Positions 32,949-41,351 are shown, counted from the stretch's first letter. The stretch: 41,351 bases of DNA from Comamonadaceae bacterium (GCA_027486255.1 JAIXPL010000011.1:1-41351); one strand, 5' to 3'. Made by a program: numbers and translations. Notes: generated by a model not told the origin, from the letters alone.

Positions 32949-33878
32949 ATGGCCATCCAGTGGTTCCCCGGTCACATGCACCTCACGCGCCAGGCGATTG
33001 CCGAGCGCATCACCGACATCGACGTGGTGATCGAGTTGCTGGACGCGCGCCTGCCCGGCTCCAGCGCCAACCCCATGCTGGCCGAGCTCACGCAGGGCAA
33101 GCCGGCGCTGAAAATCCTGAACAAGCAGGACCTAGCCGACCCTGTGCGCACCGCCCAGTGGCTGGCCCACTACAACGCCCTGCCCGAGACGAGCGCCTTT
33201 GGCCTGGATGCCAGCGAGACAGCGCCGGCGCGCCGCATCATCCAGGGCTGCCGCGCGCTGACACCCAACCGGGTGGGCATGGCCAAGCCCATGCGCGTGC
33301 TGATCTGCGGCATACCCAATGTGGGCAAGTCCACGCTGATCAACACCCTGGTGGGCAAGCGCGCGGCCAAGACTGGCGATGAGGCCGGCATCACCCGCAC
33401 CGAGCAACGCATCGTGCTCGAGGACGACTTCTACCTCTGGGATACCCCCGGCGTGCTGTGGCCACGCATCATCGTGGCGCAAAGCGGCTACCACCTGGCC
33501 GCCAGCGGTGCCATTGGCCGCAACGCCTATGACGAACAAGAGGTGGCGCTGGAGCTGCTGACGGTGCTGATCCGTGCCTACCCACAGGCCCTGGTGGAGC
33601 GATACAAGGTGGAACTGCCCGAGGGCATTGAGGATGAACAACTGCTCGAAGCCATTGCCCGCCGCCGCGGCGCCTTTGTGGGTAAGGGCCAGCCCAGCCT
33701 GCAGAAGGCGGCCGAGATCGTGATCCACGAGTTCCGCGCAGGCACACTGGGGCGCATCAGCCTGGAGACGCCCGAGGAGTTTGCCGCCTGGCTGGCCGCT
33801 GGCCAGGCCCGCGACGCCGAACGCCAGGCCAAAAAAGAGGCGCTGGCCGCCCAGCGGAAGAAGCGCGCCAGGATTTAA
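32949..33878 (+). CDS. ylqF: Ribosome biogenesis GTPase YlqF/RbgA-type
   Basis: This 309-aa circularly permuted GTPase helps late 50S assembly. It starts MAIQWFPGHM, the family signature. G4 NKQD (58-61) precedes G1 GIPNVGKS (121-128), the G2 threonine region and G3 DTPG (165-168), proving the permutation. The C-terminal ANTAR-like helical region (about 200-290) is present and the end is basic (KKRARI). GACAAT at 32904-32909 may be a -10. Next on the same strand is the molybdenum hydroxylase gene after 65 bp. Confidence 0.94.
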   Translation: MAIQWFPGHMHLTRQAIAERITDIDVVIELLDARLPGSSANPMLAELTQGKPALKILNKQDLADPVRTAQWLAHYNALPETSAFGLDASETAPARRIIQGCRALTPNRVGMAKPMRVLICGIPNVGKSTLINTLVGKRAAKTGDEAGITRTEQRIVLEDDFYLWDTPGVLWPRIIVAQSGYHLAASGAIGRNAYDEQEVALELLTVLIRAYPQALVERYKVELPEGIEDEQLLEAIARRRGAFVGKGQPSLQKAAEIVIHEFRAGTLGRISLETPEEFAAWLAAGQARDAERQAKKEALAAQRKKRARI

Positions 33879-33943
33879 AGTTAAGCCTTGCTGCGGCCAT
33901 TGGCCTTACCCCTTTTTTTTCACCCCAAGAAGACCACAGAGAC

Positions 33944-36289
33944 ATGTCCACCTCCACCCCCTCCCAGGAAGTTCAGCGCTTTGGCAGCGGCCAGTCGGTG
34001 TCCCGCATGGAGGACGATGCCCTGCTGCGGGGCGAAGGCTGCTATGCCGACGACCTGGACGCGGCCCTGCCCGAGGCCACGGGCGCTGCACTTCACCTGG
34101 TGTTCGTGCGCTCGCCGTATGCCCATGCGCGCATCGTCTCGGCGGACACCAGCGCCGCACGCGCCATGCCGGGTGTGCAGCTGGTGGTCACCGGCGCGGA
34201 ACTCGCGGCCGCCGGCGTCAAGCCCCTGCCCGGGGCAGCCAACTTCAAACGCGCCGACGGCTCGCCCCTGGTGGCTGCCGCCCGTCGGGCGCTGGCCCAT
34301 GAGCGTGTGCGCTTCGTCGGCGAGCCGGTGGCGGCCGTGGTGGCGGCCACGCGCGAGCAGGCCAAGGACGCGGCCGAAGCCGTGATGGTTGATTACGAAG
34401 AGCTGCCCGCCGTGGTCACGCTGCCCGAGGCGCTGGCCGGGCAGGCCGTGCTGTGCGAGCAGGCACCCGACAACGTGGTGGCCGAGACCCGCTACGGCAA
34501 GGCCGACGAGGCCGAGGCCGCGTTTGCCCGGGCAGCGCACGTGGTGCGCCTGGACCTGACGCACCAGCGCCTGGCGGCCCTTACCCTGGAGCCGCGCTCG
34601 GTGCTGGCCTCCTGGGTTGAGCGCGACCAGCGCCTGGTGGTGCGCATGAGCTCGCAAATGCCCTCGGGCGCGCGCAACAGCATCGCCGACCTGCTGGGCC
34701 TGGAGCGCAAGAGCGTGCGCGTGGTGGTGGGTGATGTGGGTGGCGGCTTCGGCATGAAGACCGGCGCCTACCCCGAAGACATTGCCACGGCCTACTGTGC
34801 CCAGCAGCTCAAGGCCAGCGTGAAATGGGTGGCCGAGCGCAGCGAGGAGTTTCTGGCCACCACGCACGGCCGCGATGTGCAGACCGAGGCGTCGCTGGCC
34901 CTGGATGCCTCCGGCAAGGTGCTGGCCTTGCGCGTGCATTCGGCAGCCAACGTGGGCGCCTACCCCACCGGCACCGGCACGGCCATTCAGCTGCTGATTG
35001 GCCCCTGGGTGCAGACCGGCGTGTACGACATCCAGACCATCGACTTCCATTTCAAGGCGGTCATGACCAATTGCGCGCCCACCGGTGCTTATCGCGGTGC
35101 CGGCCGGCCCGAGGCCATCTACAACATCGAGCGCCTGATGGACGAGGCCGCACGGCAGACTGGCCTGGACCGCACCGAGCTGCGCCGCCGCAACATGATC
35201 GCGCCAGCCCAGTTTCCCTACCGCAACGCCATGGGCCAGACCTATGACGTGGGTGCCTTCGAGTCCATCATGGAACAGGGCTTGAAACTGGCCGACTGGA
35301 CGGGCTTTGACCAGCGCGCTGCAGAGTCGGCCGCTCGCGGCAAATGGCGCGGCCAAGGCCTTGCCACCTTTCTGGAGTGGACGGGCGGCAACGTCATGGA
35401 AGAGCGAGTCACGCTCTCGGTGCAGGCCGATGGCGTGATCGAGGTGTTCTCCGCCGTCATGCCCATGGGGCAGGGCATCGCCACCACGCTGGCGCAGCTG
35501 GTGGTCGATGCCTTCGGCGTGCCGCTGGACAAGGTGCGCGTCATTCTGGGCGACACCGACCGGGGCGACGGTTTTGGCACCGCTGGCTCACGCTCGCTGT
35601 TCACTGGCGGCTCGGCCATGAAGGTGGGCGCCGACCGCACCATCGCCCACGGTAAGGCGCTCGCTGCCCAGGAATTCGAGGCCTCGGAGGCCGACATCGT
35701 TTACGAAGCAGGCCGCTTCTCGGTGGCGGGCACCGACCTGTCTCTGGGCCTGTTTGAGCTGGCGGCCAAACAGCCCGAGCAACGCATCTTCATGGATTCG
35801 ACCAGCGCCGCCGACGGCCCGAGCTGGCCCAACGGCTGTCATGCGTGCGAGGTCGAGCTCGACCCACAGACTGGCGTGGTGGAGGTGGTGGCTTATGCCT
35901 CCATGAACGACGTGGGCCGCGTGGTCAATCCCACCATCGTGCGCGGCCAGCTCGACGGCGGTGCCGTGCAGGGCATGGGCCAGGCCCTCTGTGAGGCGGT
36001 GGTCTACGACCCGGCCACCGGCCAGCTGCTCACCGGCAGCCTGATGGACTACGCCGCACCGCGTGCCGACGACACGCTGGTGTTCCTCACCGACATGGAC
36101 CAGCGGGTGCCCTCCACGAACAACCCGCTGGGCGTCAAGGGCGTGGGCGAGCTGGGCACCATCGGCGCCACGCCCGCCGTGGTCAACGCCGTGGCTGACG
36201 CCCTGGCGCGCGCCGGCCGGAAAGAGCTGTGCACCCGCCTGCAGATGCCGCTCACACCGGCGCGGGTGTGGGAGCTGCTGAACAGCTGA
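33944..36289 (+). CDS. Molybdopterin-binding large subunit, xanthine dehydrogenase / aldehyde oxidase (CoxL form II-like) family
   Basis: This 781-aa molybdenum hydroxylase catalytic subunit has an N-terminal aldehyde oxidase a/b hammerhead (about 10-150; QSVSRMEDDALLRGEGCYADD), then the Mo-cofactor domain. Active-site loop AYRGAGR (382-388), cofactor loop GQGIATTLAQ and the catalytic base in KGVGELGTIG (E736) are present. CO dehydrogenase form I has AYRCSFR with the Mo-Cu cysteine, so this is not a true CO dehydrogenase; it would hydroxylate aldehydes or N-heterocycles. Partner FAD-binding (CoxM) and 2Fe-2S (CoxS) subunits are absent on both sides in this window. A strong terminator follows. 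Confidence 0.92.
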   Translation: MSTSTPSQEVQRFGSGQSVSRMEDDALLRGEGCYADDLDAALPEATGAALHLVFVRSPYAHARIVSADTSAARAMPGVQLVVTGAELAAAGVKPLPGAANFKRADGSPLVAAARRALAHERVRFVGEPVAAVVAATREQAKDAAEAVMVDYEELPAVVTLPEALAGQAVLCEQAPDNVVAETRYGKADEAEAAFARAAHVVRLDLTHQRLAALTLEPRSVLASWVERDQRLVVRMSSQMPSGARNSIADLLGLERKSVRVVVGDVGGGFGMKTGAYPEDIATAYCAQQLKASVKWVAERSEEFLATTHGRDVQTEASLALDASGKVLALRVHSAANVGAYPTGTGTAIQLLIGPWVQTGVYDIQTIDFHFKAVMTNCAPTGAYRGAGRPEAIYNIERLMDEAARQTGLDRTELRRRNMIAPAQFPYRNAMGQTYDVGAFESIMEQGLKLADWTGFDQRAAESAARGKWRGQGLATFLEWTGGNVMEERVTLSVQADGVIEVFSAVMPMGQGIATTLAQLVVDAFGVPLDKVRVILGDTDRGDGFGTAGSRSLFTGGSAMKVGADRTIAHGKALAAQEFEASEADIVYEAGRFSVAGTDLSLGLFELAAKQPEQRIFMDSTSAADGPSWPNGCHACEVELDPQTGVVEVVAYASMNDVGRVVNPTIVRGQLDGGAVQGMGQALCEAVVYDPATGQLLTGSLMDYAAPRADDTLVFLTDMDQRVPSTNNPLGVKGVGELGTIGATPAVVNAVADALARAGRKELCTRLQMPLTPARVWELLNS

Positions 36290-36296
36290 GGGGCTG

Positions 36297-36327
36297 CGCC
36301 ACACCGCACCGGTGTGGCGGGATTTTT
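36297..36327 (+). terminator. Intrinsic terminator after the molybdenum hydroxylase gene
   Basis: CGCCACACC (36297-36305) pairs with GGTGTGGCG (36311-36319) across GCACC, followed by GGATTTTT. It lies 7 bases after the stop codon. Confidence 0.85.
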
Positions 36328-36336
36328 GCGACGTTT

Positions 36337-36360
36337 CACCTGACTTAAAAAACGCAGGTG
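36337..36360. promoter_or_regulatory. Inverted repeat CACCTG-N12-CAGGTG before the barrel gene
   Basis: Two perfect 6-base arms (36337-36342 and 36355-36360) flank an A-rich spacer. This lies in the promoter region of the outer-membrane barrel gene and could be an operator; no clear ribosome site precedes that gene. Confidence 0.35.
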
Positions 36361-36409
36361 CATGGGCTGCCTAGCATGAGCTTTGGTTCAACAACTGCTC
36401 ATGCACCCC

Positions 36410-36946
36410 ATGAAAAAACTTGCCATCGCTTCCCTCTTCACCCTCGGCCTGTGTACCGCCCATGCTCAGATGTATGGTGAACTCGGTTACACCACCGTCA
36501 ATCTCAAGGATTCCTTCGAGGGTCAAAGCTTGAAGGCTTCGCCCAACGGCCTGCGAGGAATCCTTGGGTATGACATCAATTCAAACCTGTCTGCCGAACT
36601 CATGCTGGGGATGAGCCTGGGAAACGCAACGCTGAAGAGTAACGATCCAGATGTTGCCAACACCAAAGTCAAGGTGGACCGCATGTGGGGTGTTTACCTG
36701 AAGCCCAAAATGGAGTTGGCCGAAGGTCTTGAGGCCTTTGCACGCCTGGGTTTCATGGATGTCAAAGCCAAGCCGATCGGAGTGACAGACATAGAGCCGC
36801 GTTCTGCAAGCGGTTTCTCTTACGGTGCCGGCCTCAGTTACGCCCTTTCCAAAACGATGTCGGTCAACCTGGACTACATGCATTACGGCAAAAAAGACCA
36901 ATTCACTGCAAAAGGCTTCACGGCCGGCATCGGTTTTAAATTCTGA
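36410..36946 (+). CDS. Small outer-membrane beta-barrel protein (OmpA/opacity-like)
   Basis: This protein of about 178 aa has a signal peptide (MKKLAIASLFTLGLCTAHA-QM). The mature part has alternating amphipathic strands (YGELGYTTVNL, NGLRGILGYDI, LSAELMLGMSLG, WGVYLKPKMEL, FSYGAGLSYALS, SVNLDYMHYG) and a C-terminal aromatic (GFTAGIGFKF), the outer-membrane insertion signal. An eight-strand barrel is likely. ATG 36410 gives the signal peptide directly; ATG 36401 would add three residues. Base composition is visibly lower in GC than the neighbours. Confidence 0.88.
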   Translation: MKKLAIASLFTLGLCTAHAQMYGELGYTTVNLKDSFEGQSLKASPNGLRGILGYDINSNLSAELMLGMSLGNATLKSNDPDVANTKVKVDRMWGVYLKPKMELAEGLEAFARLGFMDVKAKPIGVTDIEPRSASGFSYGAGLSYALSKTMSVNLDYMHYGKKDQFTAKGFTAGIGFKF

Positions 36947-36968
36947 GCTCTCAAGCGGTCAAACGCAC

Positions 36969-36991
36969 AAGCCACCTTCGGGTGGCTTTTT
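36969..36991. terminator. Intrinsic terminator after the barrel gene
   Basis: AAGCCACC (36969-36976), TTCG tetraloop, GGTGGCTT (36981-36988), then a T run. It separates the barrel gene from the convergent liv operon. Confidence 0.9.
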
Positions 36992-37013
36992 CATGCCCCC
37001 AGCACCGGCGTCC

Positions 37014-37766
37014 TCAGGCGGGCGAGGTGGCAGCCCCGCTGGTGTGGGCGCCACCCAGGAAGAGGCGCTCCATGCCGGGGTCGGCCAGGATTTCGGAGGC
37101 TGGGCGGTGCAGCACCAGGCGGCCCGATTCGAGCGCGATGGCGTCGTCGGAGTAGGCCAGGGCGCTCTTGACGTTCTGCTCGACCATCAGCACCGTGGTG
37201 CCTTGATCGGCGAGACCTCGCAGCAGCTTGAAGACGTCTTTCACCACGATAGGCGACAAGCCGATGGACGGCTCGTCGATCAGCAGCACCTTGGGCCGCA
37301 GCAGCAGGGCGCGCCCGATCTCGAGCTGTTTTTGTTCGCCGCCCGACAGCGAGGCTGCGCGCGAGTGGATGCGCTCCTTCACGCGGGGAAAGAGCGCCAG
37401 CACCTCGGGGATGCGCTCGTGCGTGGTCTTCATGCCCAGCGTGATGCCGCCGAGCTCCAGGTTCTCGAAGACCGAGAGCTGGCCGAACAGGTTGCGGCCC
37501 TGGGGCACGAAGGCAATGCCCTGGGCCAGCAGGTCCTTCTGGCTGGCGCCGCTGATGTCTTGGCCATGGAGCCTGACTCGGCCCTGCTGGGGCTTGAGCA
37601 GGCCGAACAGGGTCTTGAGCACCGTGGACTTGCCGGCGCCATTGGGGCCGATCAACAAGGTGATGGAACCCGTCCGGACTTGGAAGGACAGCTTGTTGAG
37701 GATCATGAAGTCGCGGTAGCCCGCAACCACGTTCTCAAATTCAATGCAAGGAACGCTGGCATTCAT
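37014..37766 (-). CDS. livF: Branched-chain amino acid ABC transporter ATP-binding protein
   Basis: This 250-aa ATPase has Walker A GPNGAGKS, signature LSGGEQKQLEIGRALL, Walker B VLLIDEPSIG and an H-loop region, with FVPQGRNLFGQLSV, the LivF hallmark. It powers uptake of Leu/Ile/Val or related amides with LivG. It is the last gene of the leftward liv run, one base after livG. Confidence 0.94.
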   Translation of the reverse strand: MNASVPCIEFENVVAGYRDFMILNKLSFQVRTGSITLLIGPNGAGKSTVLKTLFGLLKPQQGRVRLHGQDISGASQKDLLAQGIAFVPQGRNLFGQLSVFENLELGGITLGMKTTHERIPEVLALFPRVKERIHSRAASLSGGEQKQLEIGRALLLRPKVLLIDEPSIGLSPIVVKDVFKLLRGLADQGTTVLMVEQNVKSALAYSDDAIALESGRLVLHRPASEILADPGMERLFLGGAHTSGAATSPA

Positions 37767-37767
37767 T

Positions 37768-38541
37768 TCAGTTCCCCAGATAGGCGTCGAGAACGCGCTT
37801 GTTGCTGCGGATCTCAGCGGGCGTGCCGATGGCCAGCACCTCGCCCTCGACCATGACCATGATGCGGTGGCACAGGTCCATCACAAACTCCATGTTGTGC
37901 TCGATCACCACGAAGCTGCCTCCTCGGCTTTGGTTCAGTTCCTTGAGCAGCCGACTGATACCGCCCACCAAAGAGGGGTTCACGCCGGCGCAGGGCTCGT
38001 CGAGCAGCACCAGGTCGGGCTCGCTCATGAAGGCCATGGCGATGTCCACCAGTTTTTGCTGGCCGTAGCTGAGCTCGCCGGCCTTCTTGTCGGCCACGTG
38101 GCGAATGTGGAACTGGTCGATCAGGGCATCGGCCTTGGCACTCAAGCCCGAATCGCTGGGCGCAAACATGCGGCTGAACATGCTGCCCTGGTGCTCCTGG
38201 GCGGCCACGATGAGGTTGTCACGAACGCTCATCTTGCCGAAGACCTGCAGGGTCTGGAAAGTGCGTCCCACGCCCCGTCGGCTCAGCGCCAGCGGGCCCA
38301 GACGGGTGACGTCCTGGCCCTTGAGCTCGATGCTGCCGCTGTCCGGGGTGATCTGCCCCAGCATGCTGTTGAAGAGGGTGGTCTTGCCTGAGCCGTTGGG
38401 GCCGATCACGCCAAAGATCTCGCCGGGGTACACCTCGAAGGAGACGCCAGCGACGGCCTGAATAGCGCCGTAGGCCTTGCGGATCTGGCTGACCTTGAGC
38501 AGCGGCGCGCTGGTGTTCGCTTGGGGAGAATGCGCGCTCAT
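37768..38541 (-). CDS. livG: Branched-chain amino acid ABC transporter ATP-binding protein
   Basis: This 257-aa ATPase has Walker A GPNGSGKT, signature LSYGQQKLVDIAMAF, Walker B LVLLDEPCAGVNP and the LivG segment GVGRTFQTLQVFGKMSV. The open frame extends upstream, but ATG 38541 overlaps the livM stop (ATGA), which gives the usual length and coupled translation. Confidence 0.94.
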   Translation of the reverse strand: MSAHSPQANTSAPLLKVSQIRKAYGAIQAVAGVSFEVYPGEIFGVIGPNGSGKTTLFNSMLGQITPDSGSIELKGQDVTRLGPLALSRRGVGRTFQTLQVFGKMSVRDNLIVAAQEHQGSMFSRMFAPSDSGLSAKADALIDQFHIRHVADKKAGELSYGQQKLVDIAMAFMSEPDLVLLDEPCAGVNPSLVGGISRLLKELNQSRGGSFVVIEHNMEFVMDLCHRIMVMVEGEVLAIGTPAEIRSNKRVLDAYLGN

Positions 38542-39518
38542 GTCTGAGCTCCTTGTGCAGCCGCTGCACGTGCGGCGGAGGCCTCGCGCGAGGTTCGGCG
38601 CGCCTTCAGGCGGTCGGGGATGGAGAGCAGGCCGTCGGGCAGCCAGATCATCAGCAGCACCACGGCGCTGCCAAACACGAAGAGGTACCAGGCCTGCGCA
38701 AAGCGCAGCCATTCAGGCAGCACCACGCCCACCGCCGAGCCCAGCACCGGCCCGAAGAAGTAACCCGGCCCGCCGACCACCACCATCAGGTACATCATGA
38801 TGGAGGCGCCCACGGTGAACGGCGCCGGGTCGATGAACTGCACCTGCGAGGCATACAGGCCGCCTGCGATGCCGGCGTAGGCCGCGCCGATGGCAAAGCT
38901 CAGCAGCGTGTAGCCGCGGGTGTCCACGCCCAGGCTCTCCGCACGGATCGGGTTGTCGCGCAGCGCCGTGAAGGCCTTGCCCCAGGGCGAGCGCAGCAGC
39001 AGCCACAGCAGCAGCGCCAGCACCACCGTAAAAGCCAGGACCAGGCGGTAGTAGGCGAGGTTGCCGTCAAAGCTGATGCCGCCCAAGGAGGGGCGGGCAA
39101 TGTTGTTGATGCCAAAGGTGCCGCCGGTCAGCCACTCCTCGTTGCGCATCACCAGCCACATCGCGGTGTTGAAGCCCAGCGTGGCAAAGGCCAGGTAGAT
39201 GGTCTGCACGCGCAGGGCCGGAAAGCCCACCGCCAGGCCGACCATGAAGCAGATGAGCGCACCGGTGGGCAGCGCCAACCAAAAGCTCAGGCCCGCCTTG
39301 AGCATGATGGCCACGGTGTAGGCGCCGATGCCGAAGAAGGCCGCATGGCCCAGCGATTTTTGGCCCGCATAGCCCACCGTCAGGTTCAGGCCCATGGTGG
39401 CAATGATGAACACCAGCCAGGTGGTGAAGATATGGATGCCGTAGTTCTTGAGAAAGCCGGGCACCACGATGAGTGCGGCCAGCAGCAGCAGCGCCAGAAG
39501 AGCATGGAGCTTTTTCAT
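38538..39518 (-). CDS. livM: Branched-chain amino acid ABC transporter permease
   Basis: This 326-aa inner-membrane permease has about eight or more hydrophobic helices. LivM signatures are NLTVGYAGQKSLGHAAFFGIGAYT near the N terminus and the cytoplasmic EAA-like loop WGKAFTALRDNPIRAESLGVD. It starts at an ATGA overlap with livH, so the genes are translationally coupled. Confidence 0.94.
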   Translation of the reverse strand: MKKLHALLALLLLAALIVVPGFLKNYGIHIFTTWLVFIIATMGLNLTVGYAGQKSLGHAAFFGIGAYTVAIMLKAGLSFWLALPTGALICFMVGLAVGFPALRVQTIYLAFATLGFNTAMWLVMRNEEWLTGGTFGINNIARPSLGGISFDGNLAYYRLVLAFTVVLALLLWLLLRSPWGKAFTALRDNPIRAESLGVDTRGYTLLSFAIGAAYAGIAGGLYASQVQFIDPAPFTVGASIMMYLMVVVGGPGYFFGPVLGSAVGVVLPEWLRFAQAWYLFVFGSAVVLLMIWLPDGLLSIPDRLKARRTSREASAARAAAAQGAQT

Positions 39519-40390
39519 ACCTTGCGCTCCACTTTTTTGCCCAGCAGGCCCTGCGGCTTGAAGAGGATCACGACCATGAACAGCACCAGCGCCACCGCGT
39601 CCTTGTAGGCCGATGAAATATAGGCCGCCGCCAGGTTCTCGCTCACGCCCACGATCAGGCCACCGAGCAGCGCGCCGCGCGAGTTGTTGAAACCGCCGAT
39701 GATGGCCGCAAAGAAGGCCTTGGTGCCCAGGCCTTCGCCCATATCGAACTTGGCCAGGTACGTGGGTGTCACCAGCAGGGCCGCGGCCGCAGCCAGCGCT
39801 GCGTTGATGGCGAAGGTGTAGAAGATCATGCGCGGCACCTTGATGCCCAGCACCGAGGCGCTTTCGGTGTTCTGAGCCACGGCCTGCATGGCCCGACCGG
39901 TGACGGTGCGGCTGAGGAAGCTCTGCACAGCCACTACGAGCGCCAGAGCCAGTACGAATGTTCCGATATCACTGCCTGAGACGGTGACGCCAGCGATATC
40001 GTAGATCTTGTCGGGAAATACCTGCGGGAAAGGCTGGGGCTCGGCACTGTAGCCGGCGCGCACGCCATTGCGCAGCGCGATCGACAGCCCAATGGTGGCC
40101 ACCACGATGGGCATCATGCCGAACTTGAACAGCGGGTCGACCACGCCCCGCTTGAACATCCAGCCCAACACCAGCACCGACAGCGACACGCTGACTGGGA
40201 AGGCGATCGACAGCGGCACGCCCGAATGGAGCATCACCACCATCATGAAGGCCGGCAGCATCACGAACTCGCCTTGTGCGAAGTTGATGGTGCCCGAGGC
40301 CTGCCACAACAAGGTAAAGCCCAGGGCCACCAGGGCGTAGATGCTGCCCGTGGCCATGCCACTGAAAAAGAGTTGGAGGAAATCGGTCAT
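39515..40390 (-). CDS. livH: Branched-chain amino acid ABC transporter permease
   Basis: This 291-aa inner-membrane permease begins MTDFLQLFFSGMATGSIYALVALGFTLLWQASGTINFAQGEFVML, the LivH N terminus. The EAA-like loop is TGRAMQAVAQNTESASVLGIKV. It follows the intrinsic terminator that lies after the binding-protein gene, so its expression may depend on read-through. Confidence 0.94.
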   Translation of the reverse strand: MTDFLQLFFSGMATGSIYALVALGFTLLWQASGTINFAQGEFVMLPAFMMVVMLHSGVPLSIAFPVSVSLSVLVLGWMFKRGVVDPLFKFGMMPIVVATIGLSIALRNGVRAGYSAEPQPFPQVFPDKIYDIAGVTVSGSDIGTFVLALALVVAVQSFLSRTVTGRAMQAVAQNTESASVLGIKVPRMIFYTFAINAALAAAAALLVTPTYLAKFDMGEGLGTKAFFAAIIGGFNNSRGALLGGLIVGVSENLAAAYISSAYKDAVALVLFMVVILFKPQGLLGKKVERKV

Positions 40391-40435
40391 GCGAGCATCC
40401 CAGCGAGGGCATGCACCGCATGCCCAGGTTCAAAA

Positions 40436-40461
40436 AAGGCGGACCCTCGCGGGTCCGCCTT
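40436..40461 (-). terminator. Intrinsic terminator between livJ and livH
   Basis: The 11-bp stem AAGGCGGACCC / GGGTCCGCCTT (40436-40446 with 40451-40461) has a 4-base loop, and on the minus strand the stem is followed by TTTT. It is 18 bases downstream of the livJ stop and 46 upstream of the livH start. Confidence 0.88.
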
Positions 40462-40478
40462 CACGCCGTTGCGGCGGA

Positions 40479-41351
40479 TTAACGCTTGACCAGGCCAGCT
40501 GGGGGCAGCGTGGCGATAACCTCGGCCCGGCCGTTCTTGACTTCCACCAGGAAGCTCTCGCGGTCAAGGTCGCCCTTGTCGTCGAAGCAGACGTCCATCA
40601 GGATGCCGGGATGCTGCTTGGCGCTGAAGCAGCTGTTGCGCAGCGCTGCAGCAGTGGCCTTTCGGTCCAGCCGGCCGGCTTTCTCGATGGCGGCCTTGAG
40701 CACGTACACACCCGTGTAGCCTTTGATGCCGTTGTGGTCGGAGTCCGATTTGTATTCGGCCTTGTACTTGGCGCCGAAGGCCCTGATCTGGGGGGCGTCG
40801 ATGGTCAAGCCCACGTGTGCCTGGGCGCCGTTGGCAGCCTCGCCAGCCAGCTCGATGACCTTTTGGCCCGTCAGCGTGGTCTCGCCAATGATCAGCTTGC
40901 GAACGCCTTGCTTGCGCAGCTCGCGCAGGGCGCGTGCTGACTCTTCCTCGTTGGTGTAGACGAAGATGGCGTCGGCATCGGTCTGCTTGGCACGCAGCAC
41001 GGCGGCCGAGAAATCGACCTGGCCGGCGTCGGTGGAGATGTCGGCCACGATGCGGGTGCCACTGCCCTCGAGCAACTTGGTCAGCGTGTCACGGCCGCCT
41101 TTGCCGAAGTCGTTGTTCACGTAGATCACGGCCACGGTCTTGGCCTTGCTGCGGATGAAGGTGGCCAGCTTGGGGAAGGAGATGCTCTGGCCGAAGGCAG
41201 TGCGGAACACGTAGGGGTTGCCTTGCTGCGTGACGGCGGCAGCCTCACCACCGGTGAAGTTGGGCACCTCACCGCGGCGCGACTCGGCCATGGACACCAT
41301 GATGGAGCCCGAGTAGACGGGGCCGAAGATGGCGAACACGTCGTTGTCCAC
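40479..41351 (-). CDS. livJ: Branched-chain amino acid ABC transporter substrate-binding protein (partial)
   Basis: The last 290 codons of a LivJ-type periplasmic receptor; the N terminus with its signal peptide lies beyond the window edge. Type I binding-protein fold features are DVFAIFGPVYSGSIMVSM, NPYVFRTAFGQS, VAVIYVNNDFGKGG, DADAIFVYTNEEESARALRELRKQG and GYTGVYVLKAAIEKAG. It heads the liv run and is separated from the permease genes by a terminator. Substrate may be a branched-chain amino acid, amide or aromatic compound; the family is broad. Confidence 0.92.
   Translation of the reverse strand: MDNDVFAIFGPVYSGSIMVSMAESRRGEVPNFTGGEAAAVTQQGNPYVFRTAFGQSISFPKLATFIRSKAKTVAVIYVNNDFGKGGRDTLTKLLEGSGTRIVADISTDAGQVDFSAAVLRAKQTDADAIFVYTNEEESARALRELRKQGVRKLIIGETTLTGQKVIELAGEAANGAQAHVGLTIDAPQIRAFGAKYKAEYKSDSDHNGIKGYTGVYVLKAAIEKAGRLDRKATAAALRNSCFSAKQHPGILMDVCFDDKGDLDRESFLVEVKNGRAEVIATLPPAGLVKR

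Noticed and set aside
33920..35356. A 478-codon minus-strand open frame opposite the molybdenum hydroxylase
   Set aside because: Antisense shadow; no domain or ribosome site.
33944..36289. Carbon monoxide dehydrogenase large subunit
   Set aside because: The active-site loop is AYRGAGR, not AYRCSFR with the Mo-Cu cysteine, and coxM and coxS are absent.

Overview
This window comes from a high-GC (roughly two-thirds G+C by eye) chromosome of a betaproteobacterium. It is most likely order Burkholderiales, close to Comamonadaceae. The reasons are an orphan Bug-type (tripartite tricarboxylate) receptor, the pcm-rhodanese-tolC block next to waaA, the LPS-core genes and the codon use. The family-level call is inference; no rRNA is present to test it. 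I see no transposase, integrase, phage gene or CRISPR array, and no gene-free stretch above 300 bases.

Layout: 18-264 holds tRNA-Glu and tRNA-Asp with a terminator. 414-2495 encodes an exported MORN-repeat/trypsin-like protease with visibly lower GC and an internally duplicated MORN module. 2578-8715 is a divergent catabolic locus: gntR plus a large FAD/Fe-S 2-hydroxyacid dehydrogenase leftward, and a serine-glyoxylate-type aminotransferase plus a Bug receptor rightward. Identical 19-bp copies of a GntR-like operator sit in front of both arms. 8731-12202 holds a DsbA/FrnE-like protein, a patatin, an EamA transporter and ogt. 12387-16079 is an envelope-sugar/LPS-core run (phosphomannomutase, waaC, waaA). 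16234-17299 holds a small Ser/Thr-rich secreted protein and an L,D-transpeptidase-like protein with an altered SYGC motif.

17334-24867 is a leftward run of tetR, RND adaptor, RND pump, pcm, rhodanese and tolC, which could supply a complete tripartite efflux system. 24932-28900 holds a YdcF-like protein, msrA and an exported GH5 glycosidase with a lectin-like tail. 29087-30115 encodes two small heat-shock proteins. 30152-33878 holds a 60-aa protein, an alpha/beta-hydrolase esterase, gshA and the ribosome-assembly GTPase ylqF/rbgA. 33944-36289 is an orphan molybdenum hydroxylase large subunit, followed by a small outer-membrane barrel. 37014-41351 is a leftward liv branched-chain amino acid ABC operon whose binding-protein gene runs off the window.

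The most interesting signal is non-coding. The 5' leader of the first Hsp20 gene can fold into a GNRA-capped hairpin, a run of four 8-bp repeats, an 18-bp palindrome, a U-rich hairpin that hides the Shine-Dalgarno sequence, and a long-range stem that covers the AUG. This is the architecture expected of an RNA thermometer, though I cannot place it in a known class. The second signal is the paired GntR operators, which tie the dehydrogenase and aminotransferase arms into one probable regulon.
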